The position numbers and the translations under genes were made by a program. The notes below the pieces were generated by a model, which was not told the DNA's origin, did not search any database, and saw nothing but the letters and a program-made list of their open reading frames with translations. DNA of 64,000 nt from the NCBI GenBank assembly GCA_015063245.1, contig SUSV01000005.1, forward strand, positions 28,431 to 92,430. Direction: 5' to 3'. Below are positions 33,359-42,099 of this stretch, piece by piece (within the stretch, counting starts at the first letter, position 1; every line of letters begins with the position of its first letter). This DNA is from Thermoplasmata archaeon (lineage in GTDB: Archaea; Thermoplasmatota; Thermoplasmata; Methanomassiliicoccales; Methanomethylophilaceae).

Positions 33359-34618
33359 ATGAAGTATCTGCCCAGAATCGCTGACGATTATTTCAGGACA
33401 AGGCTCAATTCGACTGGTGCACTGCTAATCGAAGGACCGAAATGGTGCGGAAAAACGACGACGGCGGAACAATTGTGCTCCAGTGAACTATACATGCAGA
33501 ATCCGGATGAACGCGAATCCAACATGTACTATGCTTCTAAGAGGCCTTCTAAGCTGCTCGAAGGCGATCGTCCGCGTCTTATAGATGAGTGGCAGACGGC
33601 GCCTGTTCTGTGGGACGCTGTCAGGTTTGCCGTCGATAAGGAAAAGGGGAGAGGCATGTTCATCCTAACCGGTTCTGCCGTACCGAATCTGAAGAGAGAG
33701 GAAGAGGAAAAGATGCATAGCGGTACGGGACGTATTTCACGGGTGAGGATGCATACGATGAGCCTCTTCGAATCCAAGGAATCTGATGGTTCAATATCTT
33801 TAGCAGGCTTGTTCGAGGGTAAAGACGATTATTCTGCGAAATCGGATCTTACGTTGGAAAGGATGGCTTTCCTTGTCTGCAGGGGAGGTTGGCCGGCTAC
33901 CATAGAAATGGATGAGCGTTATTCTCTTAGAACCGCGAAGGATTATGTGGAATCAGTCTCAACATCCGATATTTCGCGGGCGGACGGGGTGATGAGGGAT
34001 CAATATCTTGCCAGGGCATTGCTGGCATCGTTGGCAAGAAATATATGCACATTAGCTGACACGACCGCTATCGCCGAGGACTTGAGGAACTATGCGACCA
34101 GAAAGACTGTCACCGAGTACATATCTGCGCTACGCAAGATATTCGTGTGTGAGGATGTGCCAGCATGGAGGCCGTCGCTGATGTCCAAGGCAAGACTTAG
34201 ATTGACGGCGAAAAGGTGTTTTTCCGATCCATCTATAGCGGCGGCAGCATTGAACGCTAGCCCAGAAATGCTTCTTAAGGATCATTCGGCCTTTGGATCG
34301 ATTTTCGAGTCGCTTTGCGTAAGGGATCTTAGGGCCTATATCCAACCGCTCGAAGGCACTGTGATGCATTATCATGATAACACAGGTTTGGAGGCAGATA
34401 TGATTTTGGCCCTAGATGACGGAAGATGGGCGGCTGTCGAAGTGAAACTTCATTCTGGTGAGGACTTAGCCGCAGAGAATCTGCTGCGCATTAGGAAAAA
34501 GACCAAGACGGTCGGCGGAATCGAACCTTCGTTCTTAGCGATCATAACGGCTACAGGGATGTTCCGGGTTCGTGACGATGGTGTTTTGGTGATACCGATA
34601 GGCTGTCTCGGACCGTGA
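33359..34618 (+). CDS. AAA_14/DUF4143 ATPase
   Basis: A 419-residue P-loop ATPase of the AAA_14 plus DUF4143 type. The N-terminal part has EGPKWCGKTTTAEQ (Walker A), RPRLIDEWQTAPVLWD (Walker B position) and FILTGSA (sensor 1). The C-terminal DUF4143 domain has a nuclease-like fold signature GLEADMILALDDGRWAAVEVKLH (E...D...E-x-K). Base composition is more AT-rich than the neighbours, and the gene sits with a broken relative and operator-like repeats, all signs of an accessory gene. The role of the family is not settled; mobility or toxin-like functions have been suggested. Confidence 0.82.
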   Translation: MKYLPRIADDYFRTRLNSTGALLIEGPKWCGKTTTAEQLCSSELYMQNPDERESNMYYASKRPSKLLEGDRPRLIDEWQTAPVLWDAVRFAVDKEKGRGMFILTGSAVPNLKREEEEKMHSGTGRISRVRMHTMSLFESKESDGSISLAGLFEGKDDYSAKSDLTLERMAFLVCRGGWPATIEMDERYSLRTAKDYVESVSTSDISRADGVMRDQYLARALLASLARNICTLADTTAIAEDLRNYATRKTVTEYISALRKIFVCEDVPAWRPSLMSKARLRLTAKRCFSDPSIAAAALNASPEMLLKDHSAFGSIFESLCVRDLRAYIQPLEGTVMHYHDNTGLEADMILALDDGRWAAVEVKLHSGEDLAAENLLRIRKKTKTVGGIEPSFLAIITATGMFRVRDDGVLVIPIGCLGP

Positions 34619-34779
34619 GCATATGGGTCCGATCACGACCATTCCTGGTCGGTGAATGCATGGCGTTTGAGTTCCCATGAACTCATAATGGCGACATTCA
34701 GGTAACACGAATTCAGAATTATTATTACCAATGATTCCATGTGAAGGTGCTTCGAAGTCAAGGATGAAGAAGAAGTGAG

Positions 34780-34854
34780 TGGTCCCGCTGAGATTTGAAC
34801 TCAGGACCTTCCGGTTATCAGCCGGACGCTCAAACCGTGCTAAGCTACGGGACC
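34780..34854 (-). tRNA. tRNA-Ile (anticodon GAT)
   Basis: On the minus strand a full cloverleaf can be drawn: acceptor GGTCCCG/CGGGACC with discriminator A, D stem GCTT/GAGC, anticodon stem TCCGG/CCGGA around CTGATAA (anticodon GAT), variable AGGTC, T arm CTGAG-TTCAAAT-CTCAG. 75 bases, no intron, CCA not encoded. A TATA box TTTATATG (about 34880) lies upstream. Confidence 0.96.
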
Positions 34855-34949
34855 AACTAAACCCAGGATAGAGAGGTGACATATAAAGGTATCCGTATGC
34901 TAGAATGCACCAGTATCATCGTTTTATATCTCGTATCCCATGGACGCTC

Positions 34950-35429
34950 ATGGACCCGGTCTATCAGGAGTCACGCATGGTTCTCCCAAAGAATCTGGCA
35001 ATACTGCTCGCCGCAGTTCTGGCCGCCACATGGCTGTTCATGATCGTGAACAAGCTCGTCTTCTATGACGGCATGCCCGTGCTCGCCATAATCCTGTTCG
35101 GTGCAGCGTTCGCCGTCCTGGGGGCGATGTGCTTCCTGATGAAGTCCTCCATAACGGTCTATGAGGACAGGGTCGTCCTGAAGCATATACTCCACAGTCA
35201 CGAGATCCCCATGGAGCAGATCATCGACACCAAGGTCGGGGATCTGGACGTCATCAAGAACTATTCGGACTGGACTCTCAAGGGTGTGAAGTACAGGACT
35301 TTCGCGGTCATCGGAGAGGACAGGGGCATCGGCCTCAAGGTCACGGGCAAGAGGGTATTCTACCTCTCATCCCAGGACCCGGAGGGCATCGCTGCGCTGC
35401 TCTCGAAGGATGACAGGAAGGGGGCTTGA
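34950..35429 (+). CDS. Small membrane protein with PH-like domain
   Basis: A 159-residue protein: two membrane helices (about residues 15-35 and 42-62, LAILLAAVLAATWLFMIVN and VLAIILFGAAFAVLGAMCFL) then a beta-rich tail (SITVYEDRVVLKHILHSHEIPMEQI...FYLSSQDPEGI) that looks like a bacterial PH domain. The start at 34950 is set by the TATA box GTTTTATATC about 25 bases before it. The function is unknown. The next gene begins two bases after the stop. Confidence 0.65.
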   Translation: MDPVYQESRMVLPKNLAILLAAVLAATWLFMIVNKLVFYDGMPVLAIILFGAAFAVLGAMCFLMKSSITVYEDRVVLKHILHSHEIPMEQIIDTKVGDLDVIKNYSDWTLKGVKYRTFAVIGEDRGIGLKVTGKRVFYLSSQDPEGIAALLSKDDRKGA

Positions 35430-35431
35430 AG

Positions 35432-35866
35432 ATGCAGGTTACATTCCATTGGGTCAGGGTTCAGACTTTCTGCTACGCAACCGAGAGGCAGGATCTGATC
35501 GAGGATACTCTGAAGGAGCTCCTCGGGGACATAGAGTTCGAGGAGGAGATCTCCGAGAGCGAGCACGGCAACCAGATGATGATCCTGGAGACACGCATCA
35601 CCAAGCAGAGGGAGTTCAAGGAGCTGTTCTCCAAGCTGGGAGACGACATCCTGAACTTCATCATCGAGGACATAGAGAACCGTGTCGACGACGATGACAT
35701 ATTCTACCTACGTCTCGACAAGCAGAAGGCCGTCCAGGGCATCTACGAGGTCGCCCATCACGGCGACGTGATCTCATTGTTCGGAAAGGTCCAGGCCCAT
35801 CCTGCGAAGAAGGAAGTTGCAGTGAAGGTCCTGAAGGAGTTCATTCATGATCTGCAGGGTCATTGA
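35432..35866 (+). CDS. Archaeal RNA-binding protein, COG1325/exosome-associated type
   Basis: A 144-residue protein matching the archaeal RNA-binding family often encoded beside exosome or ribosomal genes. Pattern: VRVQTFCYATERQDLIEDTL, LGDIEFEEEISESEHGNQMMILE, then FIIEDIENRVDDDDIFYLRLDKQKAVQG and the C-terminal VISLFGKVQAHPAKKE. ATG 35432 has GGGGG 7 bases upstream. It overlaps the 3' end of the CorC-type gene by 26 bases on the other strand. Confidence 0.82.
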   Translation: MQVTFHWVRVQTFCYATERQDLIEDTLKELLGDIEFEEEISESEHGNQMMILETRITKQREFKELFSKLGDDILNFIIEDIENRVDDDDIFYLRLDKQKAVQGIYEVAHHGDVISLFGKVQAHPAKKEVAVKVLKEFIHDLQGH

Positions 35867-37109
35867 TGGGCTCGTTCTTCACCACTACGGTGCAGTCCAT
35901 CACACGGTGTCCCTTCACCGAATTCACAGTGATCGTGGCGTTGTCCAGCTCGACCTCGTCGCCCTTCGTGGGGGCCCTCTGGAGCTTGTACATGATGAAA
36001 CCGGATATCGATGATTCGGTGTAACCCTCGCGATCGATGTGTATCCCAACGGTCTCCATGACATTGTCGAGATTGGCCTTCCCTTTCACGATGTACCTTC
36101 CGCCGGTGGTGGCGCTGACATCCTGCTGGATCGCGTCGCTCTCGTCCCAGATGTCACCGACCAGCTCCTCGAGGAGGTCTTCGAGGGTGACGATTCCTCT
36201 GGTCCCACCGTAGGAGTCGAGGACCACCGCGATATGGATCTTGGATTTCTGAAGGTCGTTCAGGGCGTTCGCGACGGTGACCGTCTCAGGGATGTACTTC
36301 ACGGGCATGACGATGTCCCTGATCGAGAACTGTACGTTCATGGCAGTGTTCGTGAAGTATGTCTTCGAATAGACGACCCCGATGATGTTGTCGATGGTGT
36401 CCTCGAATACGGGTATCCTCGAGAAACCGGATGTGACGAAGAGGTTGCCCAGCTCCTCGACCGGCTCGCTGACCTCGATTGCGACTATGTCGACGCGGTG
36501 GACGTAGACATCCGCGACTGTGATGTCGTCTAGCCTCATGGCCGATTTGATGAGCTCGCTCTCGCTCTTCTCAAGGACTCCGTCGGACTGGATCTCGTCG
36601 ATCATAACCTCCAATTCATCCTCGGTGATGACGTTCTCGTCACCCTTCCCGACAAGGACGGTGAGCTTGATGAACAGCCACGACAGGGGCGAGAGGACCT
36701 TGATGATCAGGCTGATGAGAGAGCACATCCTGATGCAGATGGCCTCGGGATGCTTCTTCGCGTATGTCTTCGGGGTGATCTCTCCGAATACCAGCAACGC
36801 CAATGTCATGACGACTGTCGACGCCAAGGCTCCTGTCTCTGCTCCGAGAAGTATGGCGAACATGGTGGTGGCTATCGATGTGCCTGCGATGTTCACAAGG
36901 TTGTTACCGATGAGGATGGTGGTCAGGAACTCATCGTAATCCTCGAGGATTCTGAGTGTCCTGGCGGCTTTCTTGTTCCCTTCGTTGGCCATCTTCTTGA
37001 GCTTGATCTCGTTGACGCTGGTGAAGGCGGTCTCTGACATCGAGAAGAAGGCGGAGAATACGATGAGAAATACTATGGCTAACGCATAGAGGTATACGAT
37101 CGTGTCCAT
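35841..37109 (-). CDS. CNNM/CorC-type membrane transporter (DUF21, CBS pair, CorC domain)
   Basis: A 422-residue membrane protein. Domains: DUF21 transmembrane part (about 1-185; FSAFFSMSETAFTSVNEIKLKKM, then NLVNIAGTSIAT and FGEITPKTYAKKHPE), two CBS domains (about 205-330; RVDIVAIEV, SRIPVFEDTIDNIIGVVYSK, HIAVVLDSYGGTRGIVTLEDLLEELVGDI as landmarks) and the small CorC_HlyC domain (about 340-415). Such proteins export or regulate Mg2+ (or Na+/Mg2+ exchange). Confidence 0.93.
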   Translation of the reverse strand: MDTIVYLYALAIVFLIVFSAFFSMSETAFTSVNEIKLKKMANEGNKKAARTLRILEDYDEFLTTILIGNNLVNIAGTSIATTMFAILLGAETGALASTVVMTLALLVFGEITPKTYAKKHPEAICIRMCSLISLIIKVLSPLSWLFIKLTVLVGKGDENVITEDELEVMIDEIQSDGVLEKSESELIKSAMRLDDITVADVYVHRVDIVAIEVSEPVEELGNLFVTSGFSRIPVFEDTIDNIIGVVYSKTYFTNTAMNVQFSIRDIVMPVKYIPETVTVANALNDLQKSKIHIAVVLDSYGGTRGIVTLEDLLEELVGDIWDESDAIQQDVSATTGGRYIVKGKANLDNVMETVGIHIDREGYTESSISGFIMYKLQRAPTKGDEVELDNATITVNSVKGHRVMDCTVVVKNEPINDPADHE

Positions 37110-37236
37110 CTCTCAGGCACACATCCTATCCGGGGCATAAGTCGATAACAATTCTATCCAACCGTGTTGTTGAGCAATATGTGGACCCTACTTATAAACA
37201 GTATCCCCAAATACATCGTGTGCATATCGGTACTGC

Positions 37237-37746
37237 ATGAAGGCATTGGTTGTCGTATGCTATCAGAACGACCATGTTTTAGGGAAGATGGGATGCAAGT
37301 ACTCGAAGATGATCGAGAAGAACATCGTCAAGAGGATCGAGGAGGCTCTCGACTACAGCGACGAAATCTACTTCATCATGGATTATTTCGAGGAGGGGTT
37401 CTTCAAGACGCCCGAGGGGAAGAAGTACCCTGCGAAGCACTGCATAAGGGGCACCGAGGGTACGGAGCTCTACGGGAAGGTCGGAGCATATCTGTCAAAA
37501 GGTCATATGATCACGAAGAGGACATATGGCGCGAGCGGTCTCGCGCACAGCATCTCGAGATTCGACGAGATAGAGTTCTGCGGGGTCGATACCCACACCA
37601 GCGTACTGGCTAACGTGATAATAGCCAGGACAGCGAATCCCAATGCGAGGATACGTGTGATGCAGAACTGTGTCGCATCCAAGGACACGGACCTCGGGGA
37701 GGCCGCCCTTCAGATCATGGAAGCGATGGGTGTGGAGATCGAGTGA
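37237..37746 (+). CDS. Isochorismatase-like cysteine hydrolase
   Basis: A 169-residue protein of the isochorismatase/nicotinamidase fold. Catalytic triad candidates are Asp in YQNDHV, Lys near KKYPAKH and Cys in VMQNCVASKDTDLGEAAL; the IEFCGVDTHTSVLANVI strand-loop is the family cis-peptide region. The N-terminal QND follows the nicotinamidase pattern, but zinc ligands are not clear, so the substrate stays open. The neighbours give no clue. Confidence 0.85.
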   Translation: MKALVVVCYQNDHVLGKMGCKYSKMIEKNIVKRIEEALDYSDEIYFIMDYFEEGFFKTPEGKKYPAKHCIRGTEGTELYGKVGAYLSKGHMITKRTYGASGLAHSISRFDEIEFCGVDTHTSVLANVIIARTANPNARIRVMQNCVASKDTDLGEAALQIMEAMGVEIE

Positions 37747-38289
37747 TCAATCCGGCAGCTCGTCCTTCACCCTGTTTATCCTCTTGATGACCTGTATGTA
37801 CTTCTCGTGCTCGATATCCGCAGCCTTCTTGCAGTCGAGGTACTGGTCGTGGCAGACCTGCGCCTCCTGCCTGAGCTTGTCCGCTTCCTCGTAAAGGGTC
37901 TGCATCTTGGCATGGACGGCCTGTCCGCTCGAGTTGCATTTCACCATCTTCTGATGATATGTGTCAGCCATCTGCTTCGCACCGCTGATGTCACCCAGAC
38001 CTCCGCGGGCCTTCATCGACCTGACCTTGTCGTTCCACTCGTCGCGCTTCTGCCTGTTCTCCGATGCGGAGAGGTTGTAATCATCCCTCTGGGCCTTTAA
38101 GGCCTTTGCTTCCGAGGACAGTCTCCTGGCCTTCTCCTGCAGCTTGTCCCTCTTCTCTGCCAGCACATCCGCCTGCTGATGGTATTTGTCCCTCTCGGCC
38201 TTGTGCTTGCCGGCCTCCTTGTTCAGTTCCTTCAGAATGTCCTCGAGGGAACGGAGGTCTTCCTCCATGGATTCGGAAATCTCGCTCAT
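37747..38289 (-). CDS. Archaeal coiled-coil protein
   Basis: A 180-residue, almost fully helical, charged protein (heptads through residues 10-95 and 115-175) with the conserved inner segment SASENRQKRDEWNDKV and the family-like GDISGAKQMADTYHQKM. It resembles a widespread euryarchaeal coiled-coil family of unknown role, sometimes annotated as phosphoserine phosphatase-like without reason. ATG 38289 chosen; upstream extension overlaps the divergent gene's promoter. Confidence 0.75.
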   Translation of the reverse strand: MSEISESMEEDLRSLEDILKELNKEAGKHKAERDKYHQQADVLAEKRDKLQEKARRLSSEAKALKAQRDDYNLSASENRQKRDEWNDKVRSMKARGGLGDISGAKQMADTYHQKMVKCNSSGQAVHAKMQTLYEEADKLRQEAQVCHDQYLDCKKAADIEHEKYIQVIKRINRVKDELPD

Positions 38290-38330
38290 GTACGAAGTGA
38301 TAAATGCACTGGATGGATATATTCTGAACG

Positions 38331-38564
38331 ATGAACGAGGCTTACCGCAAATGCAAGACATGCAGGTTCTGCAATCACAAGGGTGACCTGTGGGTTTGTG
38401 TCGCCGAGGAGAAGCCTACAGCTCCGGAGGGGACCTGCGGAAGATACCGTCCTGGATGCTGCGAGAACTGCGGTATGTTCGACAAGGGGGTGTGCAGTAG
38501 GACCGGCGAGGAGATGTTCGAGCTCGACGTCTGCACCGAGTACGACCCTTCAGGCTTTATCTGA
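38331..38564 (+). CDS. Small Cys-rich protein, probable zinc or Fe-S binder
   Basis: A 77-residue protein with eleven Cys residues in three groups: CKTCRFCNH/WVC, CGRYRPGCCENCGMF, and VCSRTG...VCTEY. The spacing suggests two small metal-binding folds. No family name can be given. It is convergent with, and overlaps by 15 bases, the DUF5685 gene. Confidence 0.7.
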   Translation: MNEAYRKCKTCRFCNHKGDLWVCVAEEKPTAPEGTCGRYRPGCCENCGMFDKGVCSRTGEEMFELDVCTEYDPSGFI

Positions 38565-39461
38565 GTTCCTGTCCTTCCTGTTGGACAGGACCGTCGAGAC
38601 GCTGGTCTTCGCCGTGGAGTTGCCGATCATCACGTTCTTGGCCGATTCCGGTATCCCGTAATACACGATGTTGTCGCAGATTCCGGTGTCCGCCCTCATC
38701 TTTGGTCTTATCTTCGAGTAGGATTCCTGCAGCAGGCTGATCTCTCCGTTGAGCATGGATGTGAGCTCATAGACGTGCTTGAGACGGTATTCCCTGGCGT
38801 TGACGAAGCCGGTCTCCGGGAGGAGCGGATTATACGTCCCTTCCATGAAATCCTCGTCGAGATCGTCTATCGCATCCATGAGATAGACTACGGTGCTGAG
38901 CTGTCTGAAAACGTTATCGAGATCATCGCTGGCACATGGTCCTGCTATGTCTCTCAGAGCACCTATCAGGCCGTCTCCGAAGGTCCTTCCCATGAGCACC
39001 GCGTCCTTGCAGTTCCGGAGCTCCAGGGCACGGAGGTTCGCGAAACCCTCGCCGACCATGCGGTCGTATTCAGGGTATTCCTCGACCGCTTTCTTGATGG
39101 CGCCCTTCAGGGCCGCGGATGCCACCCTCGACTTCATCGAGGGCTTGTCCTCGTCATCGTCATGCAGCTCCCACTTGGTGAGGATCAGGGTATATGCTGC
39201 CATCTTCCTCATCAGGTCGGAATCCGCTTTAGGCTTATCCGTAACGCACAACCTCCTCTTCGTTCCACTGAAGTCGAGGACATCACCCGCGATGCTGTTC
39301 AGAAGGATGGTGTTGAACGTCATGTCGTAGTTGACTGTGAGGGTGCTCCTGTAGCCGAAGCCCTGCTTCAGCTGGTGGCATCCCTCGCAATAATACCTGC
39401 GGTACACCTTGTTGTCCGATGGGGACAGCCTGTTGTAGTACGGCATGGTGTAACCGAGCAT
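38550..39461 (-). CDS. DUF5685-type protein
   Basis: A 303-residue, mostly helical protein. The start MLGYTMPYYNRLSPSDNKVYRRYYCEGCHQLKQGFG (landmark) carries CxxC and is typical of the DUF5685 family; the middle has TFNTILLNSI and the end has LMDAIDDLDEDF, an acidic pattern like the aspartate-rich helices of prenyl synthases, within GTYNPLL. The role is unknown; radical-SAM and RiPP clusters in bacteria often carry such proteins, and a SPASM enzyme lies 500 bases away. Confidence 0.8.
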   Translation of the reverse strand: MLGYTMPYYNRLSPSDNKVYRRYYCEGCHQLKQGFGYRSTLTVNYDMTFNTILLNSIAGDVLDFSGTKRRLCVTDKPKADSDLMRKMAAYTLILTKWELHDDDEDKPSMKSRVASAALKGAIKKAVEEYPEYDRMVGEGFANLRALELRNCKDAVLMGRTFGDGLIGALRDIAGPCASDDLDNVFRQLSTVVYLMDAIDDLDEDFMEGTYNPLLPETGFVNAREYRLKHVYELTSMLNGEISLLQESYSKIRPKMRADTGICDNIVYYGIPESAKNVMIGNSTAKTSVSTVLSNRKDRNSDKA

Positions 39462-39622
39462 GGGCGCCTATCTCCGTCGGCTGATTAATGCTTTCGGATG
39501 CCTTGGACGGTATTCCAGGAACGTCTGGACTTTCAGATACCTGGACCGCCATCCCTTATAATTAAATACAGTAAAATGGTTAGGCGGAATATCAGACCAG
39601 TGTATCTGATAAGGTGAATTTC

Positions 39623-39931
39623 ATGTCCTACGATGCAGAATCCATCGAGAAATTGACAGCAATGTACGAGAGCCAGTCCCCCAATGCGTTCATCGCATTC
39701 GCAATGGAGGGCCTTCCCCAGGATAACGACCACGCGGTTCGTTTCGACAGGGAGTCCGACAACGAGCACGGAGAGCTCAGCCCTTGTTCATACGGTTGCT
39801 GCAACGACAGGGGATGCTGTGCGACATGGAAGGGATATGCCTGCCTCATCGGTACCGTGGTCGTACTCGTCGTCTGCTGCTGGTACGTGACGGACGGATT
39901 CTTCAGCGAATGGCCCTTCTGGCCCTTCTGA
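39623..39931 (+). CDS. Small membrane protein with CSYGCC...GCC motif
   Basis: A 102-residue protein: soluble acidic N-terminus (about 50 residues), a Cys cluster CSYGCCNDRGCC, a membrane helix (ACLIGTVVVLVVCCWYV) and the aromatic tail GFFSEWPFWPF. AAGGTGA precedes the ATG at 39623. It is followed by a hairpin and then by a radical SAM/SPASM gene. No family is recognised. It could be a peptide substrate of that enzyme, or just a small membrane protein. Confidence 0.6.
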   Translation: MSYDAESIEKLTAMYESQSPNAFIAFAMEGLPQDNDHAVRFDRESDNEHGELSPCSYGCCNDRGCCATWKGYACLIGTVVVLVVCCWYVTDGFFSEWPFWPF

Positions 39932-39945
39932 TCTTAAAATTCACA

Positions 39946-39972
39946 CCCGTCACGGTGCATCGTCGTGACGGG
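39946..39972 (+). terminator. Hairpin between the Cys-rich membrane gene and the radical SAM gene
   Basis: CCCGTCACG-9 bases-CGTGACGGG, nine perfect pairs, ending nine bases before the ATG at 39981. It lacks a T tail, so it may attenuate or shield the ribosome site instead of ending transcription fully. Confidence 0.55.
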
Positions 39973-39980
39973 TTCATAAC

Positions 39981-41108
39981 ATGAAACCCCATATCACCAT
40001 CGTTATCAAACCCACTCTTTTCTGCAACACCGATTGCAAGCACTGTTACCATATGCCCGAGGAGCGCGTCAAGGGCGAGATCTCCCTTGAAAGGGTGGAG
40101 AAGCTCATCAGGATGGCATCCGAGGAGTACGAGACCGCATGGTTCATCTGGCATGGGGGCGAGCCCCTGACGTTGCCGATGTCGTTCTACAAGGAGGCCA
40201 TCGGCTACGAGGAGAAGTATTTCGGCAAGAACTCCATGAGGTACGGGAACACGATCAACACGAATGGGCTCCTCCTCAACAAGAGGTTCATGGCCTACTG
40301 CAGGGAGAAGAAGGTCAATGTGGGGATCTCCTACGAAGGTCCTTACAACAACGTCCTCAGGGCGGAGGATCTGGAGAGGACGCTGTCCAAGCTCTCTGAC
40401 AAGGACAACAAGTATTCGGTAGGCGTGACCGTGTCCAAGGACACCGCGGACAAGCAGAAGGAGATATACGAATACTTCAGGGACAGGACGGTGACGATAT
40501 CCATGTCGCCTGTAATCGGAGCGGGATGCGGCAGGCCGTATGTGCCGGATACCGACGAGTTTATCAAGGGGAGCATAGAGGCATTCGACGATTGGCTGTT
40601 CGACAACAAGGTCCCCGTTCCGCTGATGCCCTACTACCTTTACATCAGGAACTACCTCGGAGACCCCGTGCCTTCGGACTGCGCCCACACATCATGTCTG
40701 ACCAAGTGGCTGTGCATGTATCCCGACGGCTCCCTCTACCCGTGCGCCAAGGCCTGTCCGAAGGAATTCTGTATGGGCAACATCGATGACATCGGGACCA
40801 TAGCGGAAGCATTCCAGACTGAAGGGTTCAGGAACATTCTCATCGGTTCCATCAAGAGGCGCGACAAATGCGCCTCATGCGAGATATTCAAGTTCTGTAA
40901 CGGCGGCTGCAGCGTCGATGCATGCTATGAGAACGGCATCGAGGAGAACGGCGGAGATTCCTGTGAAGCCTACAAGGCCATATTCAAGCATGTGGCTGGC
41001 GAGATTCAGAAGATCCTCGACGAGAAGCCCGATCTGGACCGTTACAACCCGTTCGTGAAGGAAGCGGTCATCAACAAGCTGATCAATCCGAAGACCGTCA
41101 GCCAATGA
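39981..41108 (+). CDS. Radical SAM/SPASM enzyme (anSME-like)
   Basis: A 375-residue radical SAM enzyme. The SAM cluster motif is CNTDCKHC (Cys15, 19, 22), with WHGGEPLTLP as the GGE motif. The SPASM part binds extra clusters: CLTKWLCMYPDGSLYPCAKACPKEFC (landmark) and CASCEIFKFCNGGCSVDAC. Enzymes of this shape modify peptides or act as sulfatase-maturing enzymes; no sulfatase gene is in the window. The substrate is unknown. Confidence 0.88.
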   Translation: MKPHITIVIKPTLFCNTDCKHCYHMPEERVKGEISLERVEKLIRMASEEYETAWFIWHGGEPLTLPMSFYKEAIGYEEKYFGKNSMRYGNTINTNGLLLNKRFMAYCREKKVNVGISYEGPYNNVLRAEDLERTLSKLSDKDNKYSVGVTVSKDTADKQKEIYEYFRDRTVTISMSPVIGAGCGRPYVPDTDEFIKGSIEAFDDWLFDNKVPVPLMPYYLYIRNYLGDPVPSDCAHTSCLTKWLCMYPDGSLYPCAKACPKEFCMGNIDDIGTIAEAFQTEGFRNILIGSIKRRDKCASCEIFKFCNGGCSVDACYENGIEENGGDSCEAYKAIFKHVAGEIQKILDEKPDLDRYNPFVKEAVINKLINPKTVSQ

Positions 41109-41115
41109 TGCGGGA

Positions 41116-42021
41116 TCAGTCGAATATCCCTGTGCTCATATATTTCTCCCCGCCGTCAGGCAGGATCGCCAGTATGACCTTATCGGGTTCCTCCTTTGCC
41201 TTGCGGAGCGCCGCATAGACCGCGGCTCCCGATGAGATCCCGCAGAAGATCCCTTCTTTTCTGGCCATCTCGACGGTCGTGGCGATCGCATCATCGCCTT
41301 TCACGGTCTCGATGCCTCCAAGAAGGCTCCCGTCGAATATCTTCGGTACGAAATTGGCTCCGATACCCTGAATCTTATGGGCTCCGGCCCTCCCCTCGGT
41401 GACAAGGGGGCTCTCAGCGGGCTCAACTCCGATGACCTTCGCCTTTGAACCCGAATCCCTGAATGCCATTGCAAGGCCGCATGCAGTGCCTGCGGTACCG
41501 AATCCGGCGAAGACGTAATCGACGTCGGGCAGGTCGCGCAGTATCTCCTTACCTGTCCCGACCCTGTGGGCGACAGCATTCATCGGGTTATCGAACTGTC
41601 CGCAGACCCAGCCGTTCTGCTCCTTGGCTATCTCCTCAGCCTTCCTGACGGCTCCGCCCATACCCTCGGCACCGGGGGTGAGGACTATCTCGGCACCATA
41701 TGCGCGGATGGCCTGGATGCGCTCCTTAGACATGCTGTCGGGCATCACTATGACGGCCTTGTATCCGCGTACCGCGGCGATCATCGCTATCGCGATACCG
41801 GTGTTGCCCGATGTGGGTTCCACTATGGTACCGCCAGTCTTGAGGACGCCTTTGGCCTCGGCATCATCGATCATGGATAGGACAGCACGGTCCTTGATGG
41901 ATCCGCCCGGGTTGCCTCTCTCGATCTTCACATAGACCTTCGCACCGGAAGGAGGAAGCTTGTTGAGACGGACGATAGGCGTCTCCCCTATGGTCTCGAT
42001 GATGTCGTTGAATACTGCCAT
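41116..42021 (-). CDS. Cysteine synthase (O-acetylserine sulfhydrylase), paralog 1
   Basis: A 301-residue PLP enzyme. NPGGSIKDRAV carries the PLP lysine, EPTSGNTGIAIA the phosphate or substrate loop, and GIGANFVPKIFD and SSGAAVYAA the C-terminal signature. It is alone, unlike the second copy at 53395-54321 in the sulfur block, and is about as different from it as a separate paralog would be. One of the two may use another substrate such as O-phosphoserine. Confidence 0.92.
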   Translation of the reverse strand: MAVFNDIIETIGETPIVRLNKLPPSGAKVYVKIERGNPGGSIKDRAVLSMIDDAEAKGVLKTGGTIVEPTSGNTGIAIAMIAAVRGYKAVIVMPDSMSKERIQAIRAYGAEIVLTPGAEGMGGAVRKAEEIAKEQNGWVCGQFDNPMNAVAHRVGTGKEILRDLPDVDYVFAGFGTAGTACGLAMAFRDSGSKAKVIGVEPAESPLVTEGRAGAHKIQGIGANFVPKIFDGSLLGGIETVKGDDAIATTVEMARKEGIFCGISSGAAVYAALRKAKEEPDKVILAILPDGGEKYMSTGIFD

Positions 42022-42099
42022 GTTTCGGTAATCGGGAATACCGTATATCTATCAATCGAAGCGCTCAACTTTAAAAGCAATCCAGCGAATCGGGGAATC

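Noticed and set aside
34620..34779. Coding frame downstream of the DUF4143 gene
   Set aside because: Frames here overlap the tRNA and lack start signals; apart from the tRNA nothing is supported.
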